Shown piece after piece: positions 7,398-13,577 of a DNA stretch of 13,590 nt. Positions within the stretch are counted from its first letter, which is position 1, and every line of letters starts with the position of its first letter. The translations under genes were made by a program, and so were the position numbers. Source of the DNA: UBA4717 sp002404395 (GTDB lineage Bacteria > Bacillota > Clostridia > Oscillospirales > CAG-272); assembly GCA_937902275.1 (NCBI GenBank), contig CALFNW010000082.1:1-13590 (forward strand), written 5' to 3'. A model generated the notes under the pieces. The model was not told the DNA's origin and ran no database searches. It saw only the letters and a program-made list of their open reading frames with translations.

Positions 7398-8540
7398 TCA
7401 ATCGGCAAGCTTTATAAGATATCTGTCCTGTGCAAAGCCCGAAACATTATAAAGCGCGAGCGCGTCCGTCACGTCCGTGCAGCTGTTTGAAATAAAGCTG
7501 ATCGTATGCGCATTGAAATAGCGCAGATCCACAACATATATCTTGTCAAAGTGGCACGCCAAAAACGGGATCAGACAATTTGCATATGAATCCTTTGCCA
7601 GAAACAGCACTCTGCCGCTGTCCGCGCCGGTCGTGATCTCAAGATACGGATCGTTTCCGCCGAGAAAATATGCGTATTTATCATAGACCGTAAGCTTCGA
7701 CTCATCATAAAATGTATCTTTTACCGTATCGGTCATATTGTATGTGATCGTGATCCCGCCGAGTTTTGTATCCTTAGGATCGTACCGCTTTATTGTATCC
7801 GGCTCGGTCTTTATATTCAGCCGCGCGATCACCGTTCCGAAGAAACTATCGGTCACGTCAAGCGTTGTAAATTCGCTCTTCTCAAGCGGAGTGAAACCGA
7901 ATTTTTCCGCTATCGCCCTGTATGCATAATATGCGCCGTCGCTCGTCCAATGGTGGTCGGTGCGGTAGTAAAGATATTCGTCCGAATGCATACGAAGCAC
8001 AGGGCGAAGCTCGATAAAGCGTTCGTCAAGCTCACGCACCGCCGTGTCGCAGATCCGGTCAAAATCGTACTCATCGGCAAGAAACGGCAGCTTATCCTCA
8101 TTTATCATCGCGGAGATAGGCGCAAGCGTAACATATGCATTTATGCCTTGTTCCGTAAGCCCATCAACAAATTTCCTGTAGCAGTCAAGATTATATGCCA
8201 CTTGATCTTCATCTATGTCGCTTTCGGTCTTTCGCTCAAAAAAGTAGCCGTCACTGCCGAGATAAACGTCGTTGATCTCGGTCCTTCCGAGCGCACGCTC
8301 GGTATTCACTTTCAGATTTATCCAAAAATCCCGAGCCACAAACTGATCGGTCACAAAATCCTCATACCCTTTTGTGAAGCTTCCGTCAAACACCGTCTTT
8401 GCGCTGAACTCCGGCATCTGTGCAAGTGTGCGATTTTCGGTCTCCGACCGCTCGCGCACCGGATTTAATATACTTGCAAGCGTCAGCACGGCAAGTATCG
8501 CCGTAAACACTATGCATATTGTAAGATTTGACCTTTTCAT
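7398..8540 (-). CDS. DHHW-family (AlgJ/AlgX-like) surface protein, partner of MBOAT
   Basis: This 380-residue protein has one N-terminal membrane or signal segment (about 7-24) and an extracytoplasmic SGNH-like domain. The family signature DHHW lies at 195-198 in YYRTDHHWTSDGAYYAY, and a serine motif FLAKDSYAN (Ser318) follows about 120 residues later. In the related alginate proteins AlgJ and AlgX, the Asp-His pair and a serine form an acetyl-transfer triad. The natural inference is that this protein passes acyl groups exported by the MBOAT protein onto a surface polysaccharide. The MBOAT gene ends 44 nt upstream on the same strand, and GGGGGAG directly precedes the ATG at 8540. No terminator is visible between this gene and upp. 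The acceptor polymer is unknown: no glycosyltransferase or capsule genes lie in the window. Confidence 0.87.
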   Translation of the reverse strand: MKRSNLTICIVFTAILAVLTLASILNPVRERSETENRTLAQMPEFSAKTVFDGSFTKGYEDFVTDQFVARDFWINLKVNTERALGRTEINDVYLGSDGYFFERKTESDIDEDQVAYNLDCYRKFVDGLTEQGINAYVTLAPISAMINEDKLPFLADEYDFDRICDTAVRELDERFIELRPVLRMHSDEYLYYRTDHHWTSDGAYYAYRAIAEKFGFTPLEKSEFTTLDVTDSFFGTVIARLNIKTEPDTIKRYDPKDTKLGGITITYNMTDTVKDTFYDESKLTVYDKYAYFLGGNDPYLEITTGADSGRVLFLAKDSYANCLIPFLACHFDKIYVVDLRYFNAHTISFISNSCTDVTDALALYNVSGFAQDRYLIKLAD

Positions 8541-8584
8541 AACTCCCCCGTCGCCGTCTCGTGCATTATATCGGATATCGGAAT

Positions 8585-9997
8585 TCAGAATCTGAAGTAA
8601 AGGAAGGGATTATAGCTTGAATTAACGAGAAACGCGGTCGACACGGCAAATATCACCGCGATAAACGCGCCGCACATAGCGGTGTTGAGTCCCGCAAGCT
8701 TTTCCGAAGCGGTAAAACGCGCGGCCAGCTTTTTGGGAATATCCGTAGCCGCCACGGCAAAAATCGCAAACAATACAACGCTGTTGAGCAGAATATATGC
8801 AGAGCTTCTGTCCCACAGCCCGTTGAATCCGAACATTGCGGAGAAAAAGGCTGAAATATCGCTTGCCTTTTCAAACACAAAAAATACCCAGCCGAACACA
8901 ACGATAACAAAGGTATAAATGACCGATACGAACCGCGGCGCCTTTTTCAGCCGTTCGAGCAGGAAAAATTTTTCAATCAGCAAAAGTATTCCGTAATACA
9001 ATCCCCAAAATAAGAAATTCCAGCTTGCACCGTGCCAGATTCCGGTAAGCAGCCATACGGTCAGTATATTGAATATATGGCGTGCTCTGCCGACACGGTT
9101 TCCGCCGAGCGGAATATACACATAGTCGCGGAACCAGCTTCCGAGCGATATATGCCAGCGCCGCCAAAACTCCGTTATGCTTCTTGACATATACGGATAG
9201 TCAAAGTTTTCAAGAAAGTCAAAGCCGAAAACCTTTCCGAGTCCTATAGCCATATCCGAGTATCCGGAGAAGTCGAAATATATCTGGAAAGTATACGCAA
9301 GTATCGCGCCCCAGGCTCCGAGCGCGCTCAGGTTTGATAAGCCTGAAGCGGTGAGCATATCAAAGATCTCCCCGGCAGTATTCGCAAGCAGTATCTTCTT
9401 ACCAAGTCCGACCGTAAAACGCAAAGCTCCTTTTGCAAATCCGTCGATATCGGTCTTTCGGTGGTTAAGCTGCTCGGCGATCGTATTGTATTGCACGATA
9501 GGACCGGCAATAAGCTGCGGAAACAGCACCACATAGGTTCCGAAGTCAATTATATTCTTCTGCGGCTTCGCCACATCGCGATACACGTCTATCGTATACG
9601 ACATAGTTTGAAAGGTGTAAAAAGATATGCCGATCGGAAGCGCGACTCCCGAAAAGGGGATCGACGTATGAAACACGGCGTTGATATTTTCAACTATAAA
9701 TCCGGAGTATTTGAAAAAGCAGAGCAGAGCGAGGTTTATCACCACCGACGAAATCAGCACTGCCCGCGCCGCGCCTTGTCTGCCCTTATTCTTCAAACGG
9801 TGAACGAGCAAGCCGTGCGTGTAATCGACTACCGTTGAAAACAGCATAAGTACAATATATACGGGCTCACCCCAAGCATAAAAAAGCAAGCTGAAGGCAA
9901 ACAAAACAAAATTCTTCAGCTTTTCGGGTGAAATAAAGTAGATTAATAATACCGCTGCAAGGTATCGATATAAAAACACAAGACTGCTGAATACCAT
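8585..9997 (-). CDS. MBOAT-family membrane O-acyltransferase
   Basis: This 470-residue integral membrane protein has about ten hydrophobic segments and belongs to the AlgI/DltB branch of the MBOAT family. Such proteins move an acyl group, usually acetyl, across the membrane for transfer to a surface glycan or teichoic acid. The family core is intact: FYTFQTMSYTIDVYR (about 126-140), QLIAGPIVQY (161-170), FDFSGYSDMAIGLG (241-254), WRRWHISLGSWFRDYVYIPL (279-298, His282) and LLTGIWHGASWNFLFWG (316-332, with the key His322). The reading frame is open back to 10099, but the 34 extra codons translate the leader repeat. MVFSSLVFLYRYL at 9997, preceded by GGAG 9-12 nt upstream, is the usual family start. 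The next gene on the same strand encodes the DHHW partner. The closest functional analogues are alginate or peptidoglycan O-acetylation machines, but the target is not known. Confidence 0.93.
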   Translation of the reverse strand: MVFSSLVFLYRYLAAVLLIYFISPEKLKNFVLFAFSLLFYAWGEPVYIVLMLFSTVVDYTHGLLVHRLKNKGRQGAARAVLISSVVINLALLCFFKYSGFIVENINAVFHTSIPFSGVALPIGISFYTFQTMSYTIDVYRDVAKPQKNIIDFGTYVVLFPQLIAGPIVQYNTIAEQLNHRKTDIDGFAKGALRFTVGLGKKILLANTAGEIFDMLTASGLSNLSALGAWGAILAYTFQIYFDFSGYSDMAIGLGKVFGFDFLENFDYPYMSRSITEFWRRWHISLGSWFRDYVYIPLGGNRVGRARHIFNILTVWLLTGIWHGASWNFLFWGLYYGILLLIEKFFLLERLKKAPRFVSVIYTFVIVVFGWVFFVFEKASDISAFFSAMFGFNGLWDRSSAYILLNSVVLFAIFAVAATDIPKKLAARFTASEKLAGLNTAMCGAFIAVIFAVSTAFLVNSSYNPFLYFRF

Positions 9998-10244
9998 ATA
10001 AGACTCCATGCCGTGTCGCCGCGGCACAAAAAAACAAATTTGAATTTTCGTGTCGGCTCTGCAAAATTCGGGCGTGAAACTTGAGATCACACTCGACAAA
10101 GATCACGCTTTCACGCTATGCTAAAAACTGATATAAATTAAACTTCAGCGCTTACGCGCAACTCCGCGCTCGGGTGCGACACCGGCTGTAAACAATAGCC
10201 GGACATCGCACCCGCGGATTTATGCTTGTGAAATCGAGGTTGAC
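9998..10244 (-). repeat. Leader element, copy B (before the MBOAT gene)
   Basis: This 247-nt stretch fills the gap between the DUF4358 and MBOAT genes. Read 5'->3' on the minus strand it holds: a long hairpin (10213-10172) with arms GGGTGCGA/TCGCACCC and inner arms CCGGCT/AGCCGG; a GCGC-GTAA-GCGC hairpin with a GNRA loop (10159-10148); the 47-nt block (10117-10071), whose ends GCGTGAAA and TTTCACGC pair perfectly; a T-rich run; and a TGCCG/CGGCA hairpin ending in ATGGAG, the ribosome site for 9997. The order matches copy C. Function is unknown. Confidence 0.7.
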
Positions 10245-10901
10245 TCAAGCCTGATCCGAGCCGAGTATCTCATCGATTATTGAGATCACACCCTCGTTTG
10301 CCTTGTCATAAAACTCGCGTTCGGCGGTTTCGTCGGTAAAATCGTCAGCGGGACTGCCGAGCATAATAAAGAATACATAGTCTCCGTTTCTGTATACTCT
10401 TGCCGCCTTGACCTTTATCTCATTTGCAGGATACTGAAGTGCGGTCTCGTTTTCAAAAGTGTAATAATCGTTGAGCGCCTTTTCAACATCGTCAGCATGT
10501 CCGTCAGCGGCGCGCACGCCGATAAAAGTATCTACATGGAAGCTGATCATCGGGATCTCGCCTTTGTATGCGTCCATCCATTCCGACTTAATTCCGTATA
10601 TCGAATCAAGCTCATTATCGGACAATGCCATGTTCGGCATCCAATCGTCACCGAAAGATTCCTTTACCGCGGTAAATATTTTGGCAAGCTCAGCGTCGTC
10701 CTTTGACAAATTATCCGAATCGGATACGTCGGTGTCATCAGTTCCGACAGATTCCGAGTCTGTTACAGACTCACTCAGGCTTGCGGACTCGGTCTCGGTG
10801 TTGTTTTCGCTGATTTTTCCGTCTTCAGCTTTACAGGATGCAAAACCGCAGGCAAGTACGGCTATTGCAAGTGCAAGTGCAATTTTTCTGTTAAATTTCA
10901 T
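10245..10901 (-). CDS. DUF4358-type lipoprotein
   Basis: This 218-residue protein has a lipoprotein signal peptide: KFNRK, a hydrophobic stretch, then either ACGFASC (Cys23) or VLAC (Cys18) as the lipidated cysteine. A linker rich in Ser, Glu, Asp and Thr (about 27-70) follows. The folded part (about 75-212), with FHVDTFIGVRAADGHADDVE and YVFFIMLG, resembles the DUF4358 family of unknown function, recognised by eye. It is anchored outside the membrane and lies directly upstream of the MBOAT and DHHW genes on the same strand, so a supporting role in surface glycan acylation is plausible but unproven. The start at 10901 is chosen because GGAG precedes it by 9-12 nt; the in-frame ATG 12 nt upstream overlaps the leader hairpin. 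Confidence 0.8.
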   Translation of the reverse strand: MKFNRKIALALAIAVLACGFASCKAEDGKISENNTETESASLSESVTDSESVGTDDTDVSDSDNLSKDDAELAKIFTAVKESFGDDWMPNMALSDNELDSIYGIKSEWMDAYKGEIPMISFHVDTFIGVRAADGHADDVEKALNDYYTFENETALQYPANEIKVKAARVYRNGDYVFFIMLGSPADDFTDETAEREFYDKANEGVISIIDEILGSDQA

Positions 10902-11024
10902 AATAATCTCCATGCCGCCGTAGGCGGCTCAAAAAATAAACATAAATTTTCGATTCGGCGCAGCCGATAAATTAACGGGCGCAAAACTTGAGATCTCACT
11001 CAGCGGGAATCACACTTTCACGCT
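10902..11024 (-). repeat. Leader element, copy C1 (before the DUF4358 gene)
   Basis: Minus strand. The 47-nt block at 11024-10978 matches copy B at 37 of 47 positions; nine of the ten differences are transitions. Its arms GCGTGAAA and TTTTGCGC pair with two G-U pairs, where B has Watson-Crick pairs. Then come the hairpin TCGGC-TGC-GCCGA (about 10968-10956), a T-rich run, and the hairpin GCCGCC-TAC-GGCGGC (10927-10913) that leads into ATGGAG, the ribosome site for the ATG at 10901. Confidence 0.7.
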
Positions 11025-11100
11025 AACTGCTCCCGTCGGCGAAGCGGCTCAAAAATAAACGATAGGTTTCGATTCAGCAATGCTGATGAAAATAGAAAGT
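11025..11100 (-). repeat. Partial leader element, copy C2, in tandem with C1
   Basis: Directly upstream of C1, the 3' half of the element recurs: the hairpin TCAGC-ATT-GCTGA, then AATCGAAACC, a T-rich run with GTTTATTTTTGAGCCGC (identical in layout to C1), and GGGAG. The hairpin pairs where C1 has G-C by A-T, a compensatory change that keeps the stem. No 47-nt block or start codon accompanies this copy. Confidence 0.6.
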
Positions 11101-11367
11101 TTTTACCATTTGATTTTTCCTGACTTTGCGCTTCCGCGCAAATCCAATGTGTGACCGAATGACCTCAACTCCATAGATCGGTTATCGCACCTGCGTTTTC
11201 GGAAAATTCCAACGCAAAATCCGGATTTTACTTTAGTGATCCGAAAACTTAACGCCGATCAGAGTCAGAGCGTCGCTTCATCGGTCGTTACAAGGCAAAT
11301 CGCGCCTTGTCATATAGCTTTTGCATAAAATCAAAATGTATACCGAGTTTCGCTCATCCTTCCGCTG
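11101..11367 (-). other. Upstream structured part of the DUF4358 leader
   Basis: No gene is evident here. Minus-strand hairpins include ACAAGGC/GCCTTGT (about 11311-11291), TGCGTT/AACGCA (about 11216-11192), ACCGA/TCGGT near 11182-11153, and TTTGCGC/GCGCAAA closing a GGAA GNRA loop (11142-11125). The last two, and the sequence GGTGCGAT before them, correspond in order and spacing to modules of copy B. An 8-codon frame (MSETRYTF, 11357-11331) starts right after GGAAGG near the expected transcript start; I do not call it a gene. Confidence 0.5.
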
Positions 11368-11374
11368 TATTATT

Positions 11375-11403
11375 ATATTATCACATATCACCTCCGTTTT
11401 CAA
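11375..11403 (-). promoter_or_regulatory. Promoter for the DUF4358-MBOAT-DHHW run
   Basis: Minus strand: TTGAAA (11403-11398), a 17-bp spacer, then TAATAT (11380-11375), overlapping a perfect TATAAT at 11377-11372. Transcription would begin near 11367, which makes the leader of the DUF4358 gene about 465 nt long. Confidence 0.55.
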
Positions 11404-11465
11404 GTACAACCGCTGCTTTTTTCAGCTTTTGTAATTTTGTCGCACAAAACGGTGTTTTCACTCAC

Positions 11466-11505
11466 ACAAAAACTCTGCCGCAATAAAAATCGGCAGAGTT
11501 TTTGT
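11466..11505. terminator. Terminator of the dockerin esterase gene
   Basis: A perfect 15-bp stem, ACAAAAACTCTGCCG (11466-11480) with its complement (11491-11505) and a 10-nt loop, lies 18 nt past the esterase stop. On the minus strand CGGCAGAG is followed by TTTTTGTG, a good Rho-independent terminator; the mirror arrangement means it could also work on the plus strand. Confidence 0.88.
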
Positions 11506-11523
11506 AAAAATCGGTTCGATGCC

Positions 11524-13377
11524 TTAATTATGCGGCAGGGTCTCGTATCCCGTATAACCCGAGATAAAACGCGCTAAAATAAAGTAGTCAAGCGTGTCTA
11601 TCACAGAATCCGAATTGACATCGGCACTTGTACGGTCGATCGTTTCAAAGCCCTTCCAACCGGCAATATATCTCGCCAAACGTATCGAGTCTCCCGGCAG
11701 CACAAGCCCGTTTCCGTCTATATCTCCGAGTTTTTTGCTATCGGGTTTGACAAGCTTTATAACACCGAGCTCATCCATTTTATTTAACATATATTCGCCG
11801 AGAATAATATGCCCCTTGCCGCTCGGATGAAGTCCGTCGGGCATAAGTTCGCTTGCGCATTTCGCATCCTGATACTCGTTGACATCCGGAGTCGTCGGAT
11901 CATCCGGGATCACATCCTGCACGACCTCTGAAGTAAAGTCAAGTTCGGGCACATTGTAAAGATTGATGACCTTAATACCATAATACGAACCAAGCTCTTC
12001 AACCGCCGACGCATAGTCGTTCAACGTGTCGCCCCACGCATTTTTGGTATCAACGGTCTGATGATGCTCGCATCTTCTGATAGGCGTAAAGAACAGTATC
12101 TGTTTATCGGGATATTTTTTGATAAGTCCTTCCATCAGCAGTCGTGTGGCACCCATATAAGTGGTATCGTTACGGTCGTTCGCACTTCCCTTTGAATGAC
12201 CGCCGAAATCGTTTGTACCACCCTTTACGGTGATCAGATCAGCGTCGCCGTCCATTCCGATATAACGCTGAACAAATCCTTTGCCGTCGTTTCGCGCAGT
12301 AACCGTGGTTCCGGAAATACCGTAATTTCGGTTTTCGATCTCATACCATTTTGCCCACCAGAAATGATAATTCATTCCGTTTTCGGGTCCCGGAGCATAT
12401 GTGGTTATCGAATCTCCGAGGCAGTTGACCTTCGGCTTGGTTCCGGTATAACCGGTACCCTTGAGATAAAATTCTACCGGAGCGATCTCCTTATCAAGTA
12501 CGATTATCTCGCATTCGGTGGTAAACTCTCCGTATTTTCCCACAACGGTCGTGCGGCCCGCCGACAATGCCTTTACGTTGCCGTCCGCATCAACCGAGCA
12601 GACTTCAGGATCGCCCGAAGTATATACGATCTCCGGAAGCACAAGGTATCCGGGCTTTACAACCGGATTAAGCTTTACGGTTTCGCCGACCACCGTACGC
12701 TGTACCTGTTCTCTGAAATAGATATCCTTGTATGCTCCGGTAAGATCAAGCGTATAATCAAACGCATTTGCCGCTTCTTCAGTCTTGAAGAATGCAACAT
12801 ATTCCACCGAAAAATATTCGCCGGACTTGTATTGCTTTTCCTGATAATATGGCTTGATCCTGATATATTCGACCGAGTTTTCCGCGTCAACGGCATTCCA
12901 ATCCCACGGATTTACCGATCCGCTCGAATATTTTTTCAGATTTACCACAAATTCGGAAGGCGCGCCGTTGCGGTCGTAATTTACACGCATTCCCCACAAA
13001 CGCTGTGAGGCACTGTTATACTTTACGCCCACATTCAGGTCGATAACCGCCTCGGTATCGGCGATATTTGATTTGTACCCGATCTTAAGCACCGGATATT
13101 CATGAATATTGAAGCCTTTGATCTGTCCGACACGTATATCAAATCCGGTGTTATCATTCGCCGTGCCGTCGGTACCGATCTCCATTTTGCAGAAAGCCGA
13201 GCTTCCGTCAAAATCAAAGCTGTCGCGTACCACATATCCCCCACTGCCGGATACATTGCCTTCAAGGTCAATAACGTCAAATACGATCGCATCATCAGCA
13301 GCCGATACGCCGAGTACCGCAATCACCAATATTGCCGCGATCATAAAAAGTAAAGCTGTCTTTTTAAGAAAACGCAT
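11524..13377 (-). CDS. Secreted SGNH/GDSL esterase with Ig-like and C-terminal type I dockerin domains
   Basis: This 617-residue secreted protein has a signal peptide (1 to about 26, ending GVSA/ADD). A beta-rich N-terminal region (about 28-210) resembles a carbohydrate-binding or jelly-roll fold, but I cannot name it. A Big2-like module (about 222-295; SVDADGNVKALSAGRTTVVG) precedes an SGNH hydrolase domain (about 312-540): LGDSIT (nucleophile Ser323), Gly in YGISG, GGTND (Asn389) and DGLHPSGKGH (Asp514, His517). The C-terminus (550-612) is a type I dockerin with two calcium-binding repeats, GDIDGNGLVLPGDSIRLARY and DVNSDSVIDTLDYFILARF. The likely role is carbohydrate de-esterification, for example deacetylating plant polysaccharide, while docked on a cohesin scaffold. 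No cohesin gene is in the window. The frame is open to 13509, but MRFLKKTALL at 13377, with GGTGGG upstream, begins the signal peptide and lies inside the transcript. Confidence 0.9.
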   Translation of the reverse strand: MRFLKKTALLFMIAAILVIAVLGVSAADDAIVFDVIDLEGNVSGSGGYVVRDSFDFDGSSAFCKMEIGTDGTANDNTGFDIRVGQIKGFNIHEYPVLKIGYKSNIADTEAVIDLNVGVKYNSASQRLWGMRVNYDRNGAPSEFVVNLKKYSSGSVNPWDWNAVDAENSVEYIRIKPYYQEKQYKSGEYFSVEYVAFFKTEEAANAFDYTLDLTGAYKDIYFREQVQRTVVGETVKLNPVVKPGYLVLPEIVYTSGDPEVCSVDADGNVKALSAGRTTVVGKYGEFTTECEIIVLDKEIAPVEFYLKGTGYTGTKPKVNCLGDSITTYAPGPENGMNYHFWWAKWYEIENRNYGISGTTVTARNDGKGFVQRYIGMDGDADLITVKGGTNDFGGHSKGSANDRNDTTYMGATRLLMEGLIKKYPDKQILFFTPIRRCEHHQTVDTKNAWGDTLNDYASAVEELGSYYGIKVINLYNVPELDFTSEVVQDVIPDDPTTPDVNEYQDAKCASELMPDGLHPSGKGHIILGEYMLNKMDELGVIKLVKPDSKKLGDIDGNGLVLPGDSIRLARYIAGWKGFETIDRTSADVNSDSVIDTLDYFILARFISGYTGYETLPHN

Positions 13378-13458
13378 ATTCCCACCGTTTCCCCGCCTAT
13401 GGCGGATTTTTGGATTCACTTTAACGGCGCGCTGCGTCGCCGTCTGCCGTACTTGATA
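13378..13458 (-). other. Leader of the dockerin esterase gene with two hairpins
   Basis: On the minus strand ACGGCG/CGCCGT (about 13443-13424) and CCGCC-ATA-GGCGG (13408-13396) can form hairpins. The second lies just before the GGTGGG ribosome site. The plan of hairpin, AT-rich gap, G/C-rich three-base-loop hairpin and ribosome site recalls leader copies A to C, but the primary sequence is too different to call it a copy. Confidence 0.4.
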
Positions 13459-13487
13459 ATTATACCATATTTTACGCTCAAAATCAA
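13459..13487 (-). promoter_or_regulatory. Promoter of the dockerin esterase gene
   Basis: On the minus strand TTGATT (13487-13482) and TATAAT (13464-13459) are separated by exactly 17 bp. The transcript would start near 13452, about 75 nt before the start codon. The putative operator at 13517-13543 lies 30 bp upstream of the -35 box. Confidence 0.85.
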
Positions 13488-13516
13488 CCGTAAATTTAAT
13501 GAAATACACAATTTTG

Positions 13517-13543
13517 CTGTAGGTTTACAATAGAAGTGTTACA
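13517..13543 (-). promoter_or_regulatory. Putative operator between the esterase and the partial gene
   Basis: This is the second copy of TGTAACAC-N9-AAACCTACAG, here on the minus strand, with a CTGTA/TACAG outer dyad. On the plus strand it overlaps TTTACA (13524-13529), which with AATAAA at 13547-13552 would make a weak promoter for the gene starting at 13578. The sequence GTGTTACAG recurs at 13578-13586, across that gene's presumed start codon. Confidence 0.45.
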
Positions 13544-13577
13544 GAGAATAAAAAAAGAGTGACGAAAGGAGCTTCCT

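Noticed and set aside
9998..10099. N-terminal extension of the MBOAT reading frame (34 codons)
   Set aside because: It translates the leader repeat. The family start at 9997 has a GGAG site at correct spacing, and the same leader sequence precedes two unrelated genes.
10902..11367. A known riboswitch class in the long leader
   Set aside because: I looked for the conserved cores of common classes such as c-di-GMP and tetrahydrofolate and did not recognise one; a model search would be needed to exclude all families.
11384..11396. Near-perfect ribosome site GGAGGTGAT followed by ATG TGA on the minus strand
   Set aside because: It lies in the spacer between the -35 and -10 boxes of the likely promoter and the ATG is followed at once by a stop, so it is probably chance.
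12196..13008. 270-codon open frame on the plus strand opposite the esterase
   Set aside because: It has no recognisable domain, and the opposite strand encodes clear signal-peptide, SGNH and dockerin motifs through the same bases.
13378..13509. N-terminal extension of the dockerin esterase frame (44 codons)
   Set aside because: It runs back across the promoter at 13459-13487, and a proper signal peptide begins at 13377.
28..13543. A 13.5-kb transposon bounded by TGTAACAC / GTGTTACA inverted repeats
   Set aside because: The interior carries housekeeping genes (upp, pseudouridine synthase) and no transposase, integrase or target duplication was seen; an operator motif explains the repeats better.
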